Source of the DNA: Sialis fuliginosa
Lineage: Eukaryota; Arthropoda; Insecta; Megaloptera; Sialidae
Length of the DNA stretch: 64,000 nt
Direction of reading: 5' to 3'
Assembly: GCA_961205875.1 (NCBI GenBank)
Contig: OY540809.1
Coordinates: 13,156,267-13,220,266, forward strand
Part shown: in pieces, positions 12,801-27,800 of the stretch
How the letters are laid out: every line of letters starts with the position of its first letter
Position numbering within the stretch: the stretch's first letter is position 1
Position numbers and translations under genes: made by a program
Notes under the pieces: generated by a model
Told to the model about the DNA's origin: nothing
Database searches by the model: none
The model's input: only the letters and a program-made list of their open reading frames with translations

Positions 12801-15800
12801 AATGATGTTATGTAGAATTACATAACGAACATTTTTTGTTTGTTCATCCTTATGGTTATTTTTAACCATTTTTGAATTATTGAGCAAAAAGTACAAAATT
12901 CAACAATATTTACTAAAAAAAAATAATTTTTTTTCAAATAAAATAAAACACCATGTACAGGATCTTCATGTTGCCCATAAAAACAGCTTGAATTTTTTTC
13001 AGCTAGCAAACAGACGCTTTATTGTTTTATTGAACACAAACAACCAAAATAATTTACAATCATATAAATTCATTAATGAGCAGTGTGAAATTGAGACAGA
13101 AACATAAAATGCTGTTTTTATGGACAACATGAAGATCCTGTACATGGTGTTTTATTTTATTTGAAAAAAATTTAATTTTTTTTAGTAAATATTGTTGAAT
13201 TTTTTACTTTTTGCTCAATAATTCAAAAATGGTTAAAAATAACCATAAGGATGAACAAACAAAAAATGTTCGTTATGTAATTCTACATAACATCATTAAA
13301 AAATATATAGGGTGTTCCATTTGAAATAGTTGAGAAAAATAACTTTGAAGTTCTCAAAATTTGAAAATTAATTTTGAACACCCTGTACATGGTGGCTCTA
13401 AGATATTGAAGCAAAAGTACACATCAACCTCCTACAATAAGGTCCATATTTAATTTCGTCTTCAAAGCTGCGGCCGCGGAAGTGGTGAATTTTGAAGTGG
13501 AGTAATGTAAAAGTCAATTTTTTTGAAAAATATATTATTACGTCTAAACCGGGCATCAGATGGGGCTAATATTTTTGATATGAATAAATATCCCAAAAGA
13601 AGTTTTAAATATGCAAAAATAATCAAGGCATTCCATTTAAAAAAATTACCTTAAGCGTTCCACACTTTTTTGTAGCACCCTGTACATTTGAAAATAATTT
13701 CTATGTATGCGCATTTACCCACAGTTTCCATCTGCATTACAAATTTTTTTTTATCTGTTATGGTCTACGAGCTATCGAACATCCACACACTATTTCCCCA
13801 CCCTGTATAATAATATATATAAATATATATATAAATATAATAAATATAAATATATATTATATATTTTAATCCCTCGCAGCGTCTGTCTGTCTGTGCACGA
13901 TTTTCTCAGTAACTACTGAACGGATTTTATTCCGGTTTTTACTAATGAATAGAATGTTTTACGAGGAAGGATTATGGGTATAATTTTGTGTTTTCATGAA
14001 GTTGGGGAAAAAACAAACGTCGCAGAGGTATCTTTGCGTGCGCTGCGTAAATAGTTAACGATAAGTGAAAAAATAGGTTTATTACAGATTATATTTATAT
14101 CCCCGGGTAACACCGGGTCCAATGCGCTAGTAATTAATAATTTTTCTAACTATAGATAAAATTGTATGGATTATACATAATAGGCAGTGATCTGACAGAT
14201 TATATATTTGTCAAACTAACAATTACTATTTCATAAAGAGGGTTTCTTTTTTTCGGATTTAAATTAATAAAATTAATGATTTTCTACAAAGGCATTTGGC
14301 ATCGTATTCATCAAATGATATTTACACACATACATACATACACACTCACACTCGCAAACATAGGCGAGTATGTAAGTGAATATGATTGATTTCTTTATTA
14401 TTGACACGGTTCAACAAAAAAACTCTTAACTCTAAAGCGTTTCATATCTATCATCCAATTTTTTAGTAGATGTGTATGATTAATAGCTTAATTTCAACGA
14501 AAGATTTGGAAATTCGGTAATAAATATTTTTATTGAAAAAAAAAAGAAAATCATTACGAATTTTTATTTCGAAAATTAAACTGTTTTATTATTTTTATTT
14601 GTGGGCACCTTAATTCAAAAAATGTTTTAGGACCTTTTGAATTTAACCCTTCAGTCATTACATATTTGCTTTTTTAAATTTAGAACGTCCCCCCCTCTAA
14701 TTTGTAAACTATTGATGCAAAACATCTGAAAAAAATCCACAATGTAGCTTTTAATTAGTACTTTCAATAAAAATTATAACGAACACTGTAGCAAAAAAAG
14801 CTTTTGAAAAATTTTGAAATAACTTTTTTTTATAAATCGCCACACGGACACGTACACTTTTATAAAGATTACATCTTTTGTCAACATAAAATAACTCTTG
14901 ATACATATTATCAAGTAGAAAATGGCTACGGAACCCTATCATGTGCGTGCCCAATACGCACTTGACTGCTTTTTTAAACAAAATCTTTACAGTTTCTTAT
15001 AGATTTATTAATTAAAAAAAAAGTACAAATAAAAAAACATCTGCTAAGTAAATGCACAGTGCTCCCTCGTGCCAAATTCACCAAAGGTAGTTAATTATTA
15101 AATAATTTAAATAAAAGCAAATTGAGATAAATCTTTGTAAGGGAATATTTTACAACAAACGTGGTAGACTTGTATTATAGGAAATTGAATGCTCTACAGA
15201 AAAGATCCTATACATTTTTTACGTAACCTATATCGTTCTTGAGATATCTCGAAAAAATAAATATTTTGGGATGTCACCCCTCCCCCTTACACACGATTTT
15301 GATGATTTTGAAATGGAACCGTCCTCAAGCTAGTCCCAACCATCCAACCAAGTCTCATTAATATCGGTTCAGTGGTTCATGAGTTATGCGTGTGAAAAGG
15401 ATTCAGGGGACAGACGGATGGACGGACACACGGACGGAAGACAGACAGACACGGAACGAAAAGTATTTGTCTTGACGTGAAACGGAAAGATCAATTTAAA
15501 ATTTTAAAATCGGAGAACAATTTTTTTTGTCTCATTCTAAAACGTATCTTCGATATTGCGAGGAAGCAATATTTTTCATAAAATAATACCTACTATAAAT
15601 CCATTATTCGAATATGAAACAAAAGTAATTAAATGTTTTCTATAGAACTCATTATTCTTCATCACAAATAGATATCTGAAATAGGTAATAAGAGAAACAA
15701 AAACCGTTTGACTCTATTGTTTGATAATATGTAATTTATCTCCACAATAGAACAAATTTTAATTATTATAATGATTTTAATTTGCATTTATGAATTATTA

Positions 15801-18800
15801 TCAAATGCTTTATTCTTTCAATAATGCGGTTTCATAATTGGTTTTAAAAGTATGAAAAGAAAAAAATAATATTGTTTAATCGTAATTATTTTCAGTTACA
15901 ATCGAGCTTTCATTTTATTGTCTTATTGTTAGTCTATGGGATTTTCACGGAAATAGAACTTTTTATATTGTTTTGTAAATACAAGAAAATTGCCTCTGTA
16001 ATAAATAAGAAAATCGGATGAATTATTATGTGATTTTTTTATCGTTTCTTTTACCTATTTAGAATGAAGTTGCAAGGTTTAAGACTTCCGCGGTGATCTT
16101 AAAATGAGTCTGGCACTGGGTGATAATCGCATCATTTTGGTTGTTGTCTTTCGCCGAGATAACGACTAAAACGTTAATTTAAAATGGGGAATGCTTATTT
16201 GGGTAGATATTATTTTATTATTTTTATACTATTATTCATCTTAAAACTCTGGAGGAGAGGGTGGTTTATACAATATAACATATATAAAATACAGTAGGTC
16301 CTTTTCATGCGGATTTTTTTCAGGCAATTTCAGGTATTCTCCGTTTCGGCGAGTTGGGTATCAAATGAAAGCTGGCAATTCAATGAATTTAAATGTATAA
16401 AGGTTTTGTTACTATTAAAATTTTCGTTTAACAAGAATTCGCACCAGTTCACAAATGGTGCCGAGTTTTGATTTCAGATAGTGACGATAATTTTAATAAA
16501 AAAATATCGAAAATATTGTCTTAAAATAAAATTAAATAGATAAAATTGAAAAATAAACTTATTTTATTTTATGTTTTATACCAATTTCTTTCAGATTTTT
16601 GAATTAATTTTATTTATGTTTTTTTAGACATTCTTATTTTCGTGAATTTTAATAAACTTTTTTATGCGATTTGATTTGGTTTTACGCGTTTTTTTTAACA
16701 ATGAAAGCAATGTGCGATTTTTTATATGCGGTGATTTTTGTAGAATGTATCCACCACGTAAAAAGAGACCCTACTCTTAAATCTAATAAAAATTCATAAA
16801 AAATACATTTTGCCCCCCCCCCCTTTCTGGTCAGACTCAATCATCAGATTATAAAAAATTACATGGACCATCTGGAGAGTATTCTCTTTGAAACCCCCAC
16901 AACTTTCAGTACTGCACGCCACTGTATCTCAAATGCAAGCTATCACGTTTGTTCCATCACATATTTTCTTGGATTTGCAGCATTCTCGTTGAAAAGTCTG
17001 ACATACACGAACGGAAATTATATCACGACGTTGAATGTTATTAAGCATTGTGCAGATATATGGACCAATTATTTTACTTTTTACGTGCCTCTCGTGTACT
17101 TAAGTGCTTTGTTTATTTGAATGTTTGATGGTCAAAGCTGTATTATTTATGTACATATAAATAAAGCTGTAAATATTTGATTTTTATTAAGTGTTTAAGT
17201 CCATACAAACATACAGATTGTTTTTTTTTGGTGAGTTAGGAAGATTAATAGCTGTTATTTAGTTCTGTTGTTTTATTTTCAAAGGAAATGACAGTATTCT
17301 AGGTTAGGTCAGACACGTTTGTCTTTCGTCATGTAATTTGTTTCTATAAAAAACATTGGGCGACAGTTTCATACTTAATTATATCCATGTATGAAACATA
17401 CATTTATAGTATAATTAAGTATTCTTAAGCTGATTTTTTTTTAATTCCGGATTATGATTGAATTATCCATTTTCACATTCTCTGAATCCATGATGTCTGT
17501 GTATCTGTAGACGCTGTAACTCAAACAGATAAAAAGAGTGATTAATTTTCGTCTCGGAAAAAAACATCATATTTTTAAAAACGATCTTTCAACCAGAAAG
17601 TCAGTTTTTTAATTATTCGAATTATTTTTGAAATTTGCCAGAAGAGGATGAAATCCAGCTGACAAAAAATCTATATATAAAAATTTTTTTTTGAAATGGT
17701 ACGAATTAGAAAAAAAATGTTTTAGATAAAAATTGTTAATAGTATTTTTATCTATAATTTTTGTTCTATTCATTTTTTTCTAGCTTTTATCAATTATCAA
17801 TTAGCTAGAATTTAAAAAAAATAAAATTAGAAACACATTCATTGTTCAGTCTCAGTATTACGTAAAAAAATTACCTATAAGTACAAAAAAAGTTGTATCA
17901 GTTTGGTTTCGTAACAAGTTATATCTTCTGATGGTTCAATCAAGCTACATACGATTACATAACCTGTGATCAGATTATATTTCATCATATTACATAGCAG
18001 AGGCGCACCCAGAATTTTTTTGGGGAGGGGTATAATTATTTTAAATTTATATTATTTTTATTTTTCTATGTATCAAAATATTCATAATTGTTAAATTAAT
18101 AATAATTATTGACAATTTTGGGAGGGGAGGGGTTCTAACCCCTACCCCCCTACTTGGGTGCGCCGATGGCACGTAGTGTGATATTGAACGTGAACCAATT
18201 TACACATAGATTTATATCAAGGAGCATCGATAAACCTCAGTATATTGTCAGTTGTTTTATTCATAGTTCGAGCAACTGTCTCATGTTTCACCGACTCATC
18301 ACATAAAAATACAAGTTATTTATGTGACTGTTTGTCACGGTATTGCCAAATATATGTAATCAGCATTATTCAATAGAAACAGTCATGTTTTAAGTATTTT
18401 TAATATTTTCTCATGGGTTTTTCCTTCAACCAATCAACAGATTAAATATCTTTTTGGGGGGTGGGTGAGGTAAGTAGTTTCTCAAACCTAGTATTATTTT
18501 ACTTTATCCCAAGTAAAAGTTTGTAATTAGTATCCACTACACGCGCCCGTACGGGGTACGTACGCTTATAGAAACATATGTAGAATTACATTTTCATATT
18601 TTGGAAGCTATATATATAAGAGTTAGGCGCTATTACATTATCAAATAAATATTAGTGTAATTAGACAACTTTTATAATATTATTTTTATACCTGGGGAAA
18701 ATATTTTTTAATTTACGACTTTACAGCAATATTTCGAACCAGCTGTTACCCGCGACTTTTTTTTATCTAATCAGTTTACAGGATAGAATGTAGCTTATAT

Positions 18801-21800
18801 TCTTCCTTATGATGCAAGCTATCTCCCTGTCAAACTTCATCAGTTCAGCGGTTTAGGCGTTATATAATTTTAATATGGATATTATCTTTATTTTTTTTCT
18901 AGTAACCCTTTTCTGCCACATTTGAGCCACCCCTGTATTCAGTTTCAACGTTTTATTGCTGTGATTTTTTGTGTTTTGTTTATATTTTGTTTATGTTTTG
19001 ATGACCTGTTGGCAGACAATATTAAAGTATCATTTTGTGATTAATGGAGTCTAAGAATTGTAGGCGTTAAAGTGGGCTTTAAAATACATATATACACCTT
19101 TTCGATGATTGATAGATAGAAGATTTGCGGTTTTTTACGTACTTTTAACACTTTTGTACGATTTATGAGTCGTAAATTATGTTTCAGCAAATTAAAATCG
19201 TGTGATTTTTGTCGTATAGTTATTAGAATTGAGTGATTGGTGAAAATTATAATAAATTATATTTTCTTTGCTAATTATCGATAAGCAGCGGTTTTCAAAC
19301 TTTTTAGGTGAAAATTTAACCTAGTTTTCGTTTGATTAGTAAAAATGTTTTTTTATTTCGTTTTAAAATGAATAAGGAATGGTAAGTCCGCGTGGAATTT
19401 GTATTTTTTTAATTTAATTAATTTTTGGGATAAAAAGTAGCTTATGTCCTTCACCAGAATGCAAGCTATCTCCTTGCTAAATTTCATAAAGATCGGTTCA
19501 GCGGTTTAGCAGTGAAAAGGTAACAAACAGACAGACAGTTACTTTCGCATTTATAATATTAGTATGGATTATAAATTTTTAACGGACGTCTATGGGATAT
19601 TTACATTGAAAATGACATTTGAAAAAAATGGCCGTCATCATGTTTTGATAACAGTTTCGTATAATGGGCTAAGTTGCTTGTTATGTATCCATAAACTTTC
19701 AAGCACCTAATACAATTAATTTTCTATTTTTAAACGACATTTATCTCTATTTATATTAAACAACCTGTATTTTTAAATAAAATGTTTATTAAAGTATTTT
19801 AACATAAACATATTTATGACCTGTTAAAGTTTTAATGTAGTTTTGTAAGTTCTAGTAATAAAAACTCGTAAACTAACTTAACAAAAATAAATACGTAACT
19901 TAAGCATATAACTAAAAATGTCATTAATTCTAGATATGTGTCAAAGTGCATTAAAAATGTTTATTTGAAAATTATTTTTGACTGTTTGTTTTCGTATATC
20001 GCCAGCAAAATATACGGCCCATTTAATACCAATTGTTTTTTGGCAGAATTTTTCTCTCAATTTTCTTTCACACAAGCGACTTGTACGAGTATTTATTATC
20101 AATATTTCAAATTGGACACTATGAAAACTAGTCTACAGTTTAATTACTGGATTTGCCTAACTACTGAATATAAACAACGCTTTTTCATTCAATTTACGAC
20201 CTAATACTGTTACCATTGTTCTCCGTAAAAATGTACTCCGTAAAGCAGGGACTTGAACCGGAATTTATCTATGGTTCGGGTTCGATTCGGGTTCAAATAT
20301 AAATTTTGGTTCGGTTTCGGGTTTAAGTTCAACATGTTGCAATCTATTTGGATTCAAAAACTGTTATTTTTTTAGGGTTCAGATTTGGATTCGGTAATTA
20401 TAATTAACAAATAAAACAATTTCTGAAGAAGTAAAAACATAAATAGCCATTATAATATTGCTAGAAAAAGGGGGCAAAAAATAAAAATACATTTTAAAGA
20501 TTGAAATCTCTATTTTTTAGATTTTTAAAATAGAAACAGATTTCCAGTATTAGTATATATATTTTATAATTTCTTAAAAATGATTGGAGAAAAATATTAA
20601 AATATTAAAAATATACGGTTACCGTTTATACATGAAAAGGGCCTTTTCATGGATAAACGAACCTTTTTAGAAAAGGTTCGGATTCAGTTTCAGGTTCGTT
20701 GACTTTGAAATATAGCGGTTCGGTTTGGGTTCAGGTTAATGAAAAATACAGGTTTTTTCGGGTTTACAGTTCGGGTTCAGGTTCAAGTCTCTGTTGTAAA
20801 GTCATCGGCATTTTTAAATGAGTATTAATTGTTTGAAATTAAAAGGCTTATTAGAAAATATATACTTTGACAGTGAATAACGCGATCAAAAAAAAAATAG
20901 TACGGGTATCAAAAAAACGCACTTTCAAGGGATAAGAATAAACTTTCGAACATATACGCTTTCAAAGTTTATAAAAAAATTAGGGATAATTTTTCGAATT
21001 CTTTTAACCCTTGGCACAGAGCGGCAGGATATGATAAAAATTATTGAGCTCTTGATTCAAAAACTAGAAAGTACAGGCTTACGAATGAGCTTTGGATCAT
21101 GAAAACCGAAAAAAATTTCGCGGAGATATGACTGAAAATTTGTGCTTTTTAAAAATTATTCTGTATTTTTTTTGAGGAATGCAGCAAAAAATGTAAATTG
21201 TGAGATGAGACATATCTAAACCATATAAGTTATCAATAGAAAGTTACGCTTCATCGTTATTTTGCAATTACATATCTTGTTAAAAAAATTACTTATTATT
21301 TAGAACAAAACTACAACTTAACAAAAATAACTTTTTTTGTCACATTTGGTACCTCGTCATTCGCTATCAATCACGCGCCTGAATCATGTATTATATGCGT
21401 GAGTGTGTATATGGGGGGGGGGGGGGGGGTTCTAACGAGTTAAATTTTCTCGTTTAGGAATGTTATTTTTACCGGCAACTTTAAGCCTTAATGACAGAAA
21501 GAAAACACGTCAGTGCCAAAAAAAAAGTTCGAAGACAATATATTGGCAAAGGTCCAACGATCACCGCACAACTGTGACAATGTTATAGATGTATATATTC
21601 AGCCAGATACTTGTAAGCATACGATTTAGTTGGTATTCGGTTTACTCTCTGCAATAGAATGCAAAATGTGCTACAACTATATTGAATCAATACATATATA
21701 GGTATAATAATATAGAATACAATATACGTGCCAATATTCGGTATGTTGTTTATAAACAAAGCCATAGTGACCTTTTTTCGGTGCCCTAAAAATTTGACGC

Positions 21801-24800
21801 CTTTATCTCTCTCCGTATTAAAAAAAATGAGAAAATAATAAAAAATATATTTTCACTTGTATTTATTAAATTATTACAAATCTAAATAATTGAAAAATGT
21901 TAATCTCTGGGACTTCCGCTGTCACAAAAGGCGAGTCAACCGATTTAAAAAAAATAAAATAAAAAATAAAATAAAACCGACTTTTTTTTTCTTTCTTATT
22001 ATTTCTTTTATTGGTTTGGCACCGAATTCAAAAACCGTTAAATTTAATTATTATACACTTTTCAGTGTTCTTAGTTTTTTAAAGTTTTTTATTTTTCCCT
22101 TTTCAGTGGCGTATCTTTCTTTCTTCTGATAAAATTTATATGGGACCACCTTGAGATAGATAGACTCTTTCAAACAAACAAAAATCGTCCAATTCGTTGC
22201 ATATATGTCGAAGTTATACCCGCTCATACATAAAAAATATATATTGTCGATTTGAGAACCTCCTCGTTTTTTTGAAGTCGGTTAATAAAATAATATAACA
22301 ATGAAAAATACTTGATTTATAAAAAAAAGAAAACGCTGGCGAAGGCGCGGAGAACTGCTTGTAATCTATAAAATACTAATTTATCAAGTATCTAATCTGG
22401 TTTTAAAATCAGGAAATTGACAAAATCGTACATCCCATTTATCACACTTAAAATATTGATTGAAAGTCAAGTTATTTTCTTTTTTACAATATCCTTAAGA
22501 ACGTCAGATTTGCCTCATTGATATTGCATTCAAAGTGAAGTACCTGTCATTTAAAAACATTTTTAAATTGTTCTTCCCCTTACTGAATATTGATTTAGAT
22601 GTCTTCCAGATTGATGCTAGAATAATTGAATATATAGAGCTACTGAAAACTTATTTTACCTTATTTTTATCGTCAGTAACTTTATTTCTTCTTCAGATGT
22701 TCATGTATACAATTTTTACTCATTTATATCTGAACAACAAATTTTCCAATTACGATTTAAAACTTAGATATTGTTGAAGAGTAACCGGAAGTCTTTTTTC
22801 CTCGCGTCTTTTTCCGGGAGATAAAAAATTGATAATATAAAGTATATATTTTAATTTAACAAAATTACAAATAATTAAAATCAATTCAATTAAAATTAAC
22901 TAACTGGATATAATACATATTATGTAACATTAACTAATCTATAAAATGAGTAATAATTAATCAAAGGAATATTATACTCCTACGTATTTAAAGGAAATCC
23001 TTTTAGAAAGGGAATTACAAGGATTATAAAGATCCTCTATAACGTCGTAATTAATGTATGTATAGAAACGTCCTGATTAGGGCCGTGTTGATCTTAGGAT
23101 ATTAGTTCAATGGATAAGTATTATTTATAGCAGTGGTTCCCAAAATGCACGTCGCGAATCTGCAGGCTCATCCATACCATTAATTAAATGTTAATGAATA
23201 AATAATGAATGAATTAGTTCAATAATGCTGTTGTTTGACTTGTTCCAGTAGCGTACCGAGTGGGGGTGGGGCAAAGGGAGCACTCTCCCCGGGCTGCAAT
23301 TTGCTAGGGGCGTTTTTGAGGTAGCAACGAAAAAACAAGGTCTTCAATTTTCACATTTAGCATATAATGTAGGGAGGGGCGGCAAATTTGCTATCTGCCC
23401 CGAGCGGCAAAAACTTACGGTACACCACTGACTTATTCATTACTTTGACTTAGGGAAGGACGCCATGAGAAAACCTTAGTTTAAAAAGGGCGCCGCGAGT
23501 TGAAAAAGTTTGAAAACTACTGAGTTATAGAAATATGTATGTGTTAAATGCAAGACTTCAAGCTTATGTGATCATTTGATGAACCTTACTTAAGGGTCGT
23601 CCATAAAGTACGTATGCCAAAATGCTAGAGGGGGGGAAATTGCCTAGCGTGATATGTGTCGACGTGACGTGACGCAACGTCTGAAATATATTATTCCTAT
23701 TTTATTAAAGTACATATATAGGTAGAGATTTTATTTTACTCTGTTTATAATGATCAATTTTGAAAAAAAAATTTCATTCATAAAAATAATCATTCATTTG
23801 GGGGGTCCAGGTTTTGTGACGTATTATTAGATAAGGGGTTGACAAAAATGTGATGCAACGTCACAAAGGGGAAGGAACGGGTCAAAAATGCGTGACTTAG
23901 GTATTTATTTTATTAATAACGTTTTTTCTTTTCTTTTCAGATGTTTGTAAATATCGAGAAATGTTTCCAACAGAAAAGATGATTAAACTTGATCCAGCGA
24001 TTGATGAACATGTTCTAAGTAAGTTTATAGTTATTTAACCCCCTCACCCCTCCCTAACATGTATGCACTAATTCATAATTACGTGTTTGATGTTACTACT
24101 CACACCTAAACTATATAATTCTATATTCTCGGTGAAAGTCCCATCAAAATCGGTCCAGTAAATGAAATTCAATATTTAATTGTTTGTTTTAGATTATTCC
24201 CTTTAAACATTTGTATACTAATTCCCCTTACGTATTTTATGTTACTGCTCAGCTCCTAGATGGAGTAGCGTGGTGATACCTAGCCTAAACTAATTCTATA
24301 TTATCAGTGAAAGTCCCATCAAAATCGGTCCAGTAGATGAAATTCAGTATTTAATTGTTTGTTTTAGATTATCTCCTTTAAACATTTGTATACTAATTCC
24401 CTTTACGTATTTTATGTTACTGCTCAGCTCCTAGATGGAGTAGCGTGGTGGTACCTAGCCTAAACTAATTCTATATTATCAGTGAAAGTCCCATCAAAAT
24501 CGGTCTAGTAGATGAAATTAAATATTTAATTGTTTGTTTTAGATTACAGTCGAACCCAGGTGTCGTTTGCAATGATAAGTTTGTTTCTGATCATCATGGG
24601 ATTCTTGTTCTCAATTTACACGTTTAAAAATCCGCGGTACATGTTCAAGAGACTAGCTGGAGGAATTCACTTCATTTCAGGTTAGTATTAATTACAAATA
24701 GAACTAACCTAACCTAAAAGCTCACCGGCAAAAAAATTACCATTTATCCAAAAGTAGAGGTTGGCGATTGTTGAAAAAATTAACACTCAGATATTCGAAT

Positions 24801-27800
24801 GATTTGAAATTATACAATCGAATTCATCATTAAATGTTGTCTCTCATTTTCTCAGGAACGGATAGAGGTATCAAGTTGAAATTAATATCAAATACTAAGA
24901 TCTACAGCCTCTTAGTCCTGTAAGAAATTTAAGTTTCTAACTTAATGCCATGAAAAAATTAGGTCTTTCAAAGAGTATTTTGATACTGACAGACTGACTC
25001 ACTTATAGGGTACTTCCCGTTGACTTAGAATCTTAAAATTTGGCATGAAGGAAGGTTTCATAGCACAAGTAAAGAAAAAAATCCGGAGATCATTTATTTT
25101 TAATACTATGTGGAATTATTACGTGACAAAATTAATTTTACAGTTTCTTTGGGAATTGTGTCCTTTGTCTACGTAACTAACTATTGTCAATAATTAAATT
25201 TTATATAACGATACGGAACCCTCAGGGCGCAAGTTTTACTCGCACTTTTTTATTGAAAATCGGTTTGATAATATTGGAAGCATATTTCAAACTTATTTAC
25301 TGTAGATAGTACATTGTAACTACAACTTTCCCAAAGTGTATAAAAGTACCTAAATATTTTGGCAACTATAGTTGCCAAAACTAGTATAATACATTACACA
25401 TAAATATTTCCGTAAAGACAGATGTACCTACATACATTTCACCTCAATTGTAATTTTATGTGATCTCTTTGTTTTATAAACTCAAACATTTTAGTGAAAT
25501 TGCAGTGTTTTGTGATTAAACATAAGTTTAATGGATTCCATTATTGTGTGTGAAATTTTTTATACTGGAATAATTAATGTAAACACATTATCGCAGGTAT
25601 ATACGTGTTAAATATTTATAAGTGAAATGTACAACTGCATTTCATTAAATAGTATCGATCCCTAGACCACCGGAATGCGAATTACTTTTTTAGTAACACC
25701 GTGGCATGATGCAATAAGAGTTTAATTATAGAATTTAAAAATAGGGTGTTTAACACTGAATTGATAATAAATTTAAAAATTTTGAAAATAATGTATGTTG
25801 TGGGTGGGGCATTTAAAGTGTTACAGATTATTATCTCAGAATCATCGCATATGTGAAAAAAAATGTTTGGTTGTGAGGGAGTAATCGAATAGTCATTAAT
25901 TTGTTATTTTAACGGGACCTTCAAGGATATTTGAAGGTCAACTTCAAATATCTTATTCTACGTGAAAAAACACAAATCTTTCATTGAAAACTTTTTTTTG
26001 AACGACCTAAACTTTATAAGATATCTAACGAAATAATTTCGAGATTTTGAATATTCAAGATATTCAAAATCTCGAAATTATTTCGTTAGATATCTTATTT
26101 TTTACTCAGAAATCATCATTTTTAGAGAAAAAGTACAAAATACAAAAAATGTTTATTTTGGTCTAATGAAACTTGGAGAATTATTCTAGACTTTTTTTTA
26201 ACAATTTATATTTTCTTTTGTTTTTGCTAAAATAAAATAAATAGAAAAAGTTTTAAAAAGTTTTTTTTAATTTTTAAAATAATTTTCCGAGCTTTATTAG
26301 ACCAAAATAAACATTTTTTGTGTCTCGTACTCTTTTTCTAAAGTTTATAGTTTCTGAGTAAAAAATTCTCGAACTATTTTGTTAGATATCTTGGAAAGCT
26401 TAAAAAGAATATTTTCAGCGGTTTTTTTTTTTTGGGGGGGGGGGGGATTTATTCTGGAAAAATAAACGAAGGAAGTTATTATATACATACGCACAATTTA
26501 CATATATTTTTAAATTTTGTCAAATACCCTATATCTTGAAAACGGTTTGGTAAACTTGAAAAATGAATAGAATAAAAATTATAGATAATATTATTTTCTA
26601 GATCTTTTATTTAAAATATATTTTTATCTTATTCACCATTTAAAAAATATATTATAATATTGCTTGGGAGCACGTGTTTGTAAATTCAAATTATTTTTAT
26701 TTATGTATTTCAGCTGCTACAGTTCTGGTTGTAATCGAAGTACTGGTCAGTTCTATTGATTACGAGAAGAATAACGTGAAATACTCATTTCCAGTTGGGT
26801 CCACTTTCAAATATGGATCAAGTATTTATTTAGGGTGGTAAGTATATTAATCACATCAGAATTATCAAATCGACAAAACTTAGGGCTGCACTTGAGACGA
26901 GAACTAGGTAAGTCTCGTCCCTCTCGTATGCATGATCGAAACCGAAACCTATTGGACTCGTGAGAATTTTTTTTTAATTAAAAAATAATTTGATTTAGCT
27001 TTAATGACAAATAGTCAATTTGAAACAGTCTCGTCTCATTAAAATTCAAGTGGTATCGTCTCGGTTCAGTGGCGTACCAGAGGGTAAGCAATAGCCCATC
27101 TTCCCATTTTAAAAATCTTGATTACGCCACTGTTTCACCAATCTCAAAATAAATATAAATAAAAAAAAAAGTAAATAAAAAACCCAAGAGAATAAAGGCG
27201 GGATTTTCCGGTTTTCCTGTTACCACGCACGCCCATGATGGGTTTATTGAACTAAAATTATGTTTTTTTATCATGTTTATCTTTATTTTACATCAGTACA
27301 AGTATATAATGTATTTGTAAATATTTTCTCAAAGAACGTAATTTCAAAAGAACAAACATAATAACGCTAAAACTTAAATACAAACGTCGCGTCGTTTGCT
27401 AAAGGATAACAAGAAAGAGGAACCGAAGAAATCCAATAGTAGTTAACTAAAAAGTTAACATATACAGTGGAACTTCGTTAGTACGTGTTTTTTCTTTAAT
27501 GCATTTTCTCCCAGTCCCCTCAAAAACGTACTAACGAGGTTCCACTATACTGCATTAAAAAATGGTTTTTGATTTATTAGCAAACAAGAGATATTGGGTG
27601 AATAAAAAACATCCAATCTTTGACGACATAGTACTCTGTAACTATACATCACACAAAAATGAATTTCATCTTAAAATATGTGTTATATAAATTAGTTTCT
27701 TGTATTAACATTTCAAATCATTTCGATAGAAACTTTAAGATACTGGCACCAGTTATGGCCGCTGTTTTTGTGATTGACGGTTTTTTTTTTTGTAATTTTC

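Larger units (their letters stand above)
13900..16290. other. Intron DNA with repeats, no gene
   Basis: It contains a microsatellite, a family B copy and, at 15285-15480, a block ending in GGACAGACGGATGGACGGA that resembles the tail of many insect repeats. No host exon is visible. Confidence 0.55.

Noticed and set aside
16863-17120. 85-codon open frame with a nearby AATAAA
   Set aside because: No recognisable domain, no splice sites tying it to another exon and ordinary base composition for this AT-rich intron.
19938-20204. 88-codon open frame
   Set aside because: Low-complexity hydrophobic translation from AT-rich DNA with no start context or family resemblance.
22535-22777. 80-codon Phe/Leu-rich frame, membrane-like
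   Set aside because: Phe/Leu/Ile-rich frames arise by chance in T-rich sequence; no neighbouring exons or promoter.
24193-24542. CRISPR-like regular repeat
   Set aside because: The units are 175 bp, directly adjacent and without spacers, in a eukaryotic intron; this is a plain tandem duplication.
27068-27132. Very short hAT-like element (CAGTGGCGTACC ... ATTACGCCACTG)
   Set aside because: The ends look right, but the flanks show no matching 8-bp duplication and the interior is only about 40 bp, so it may be a remnant; not listed as a feature.
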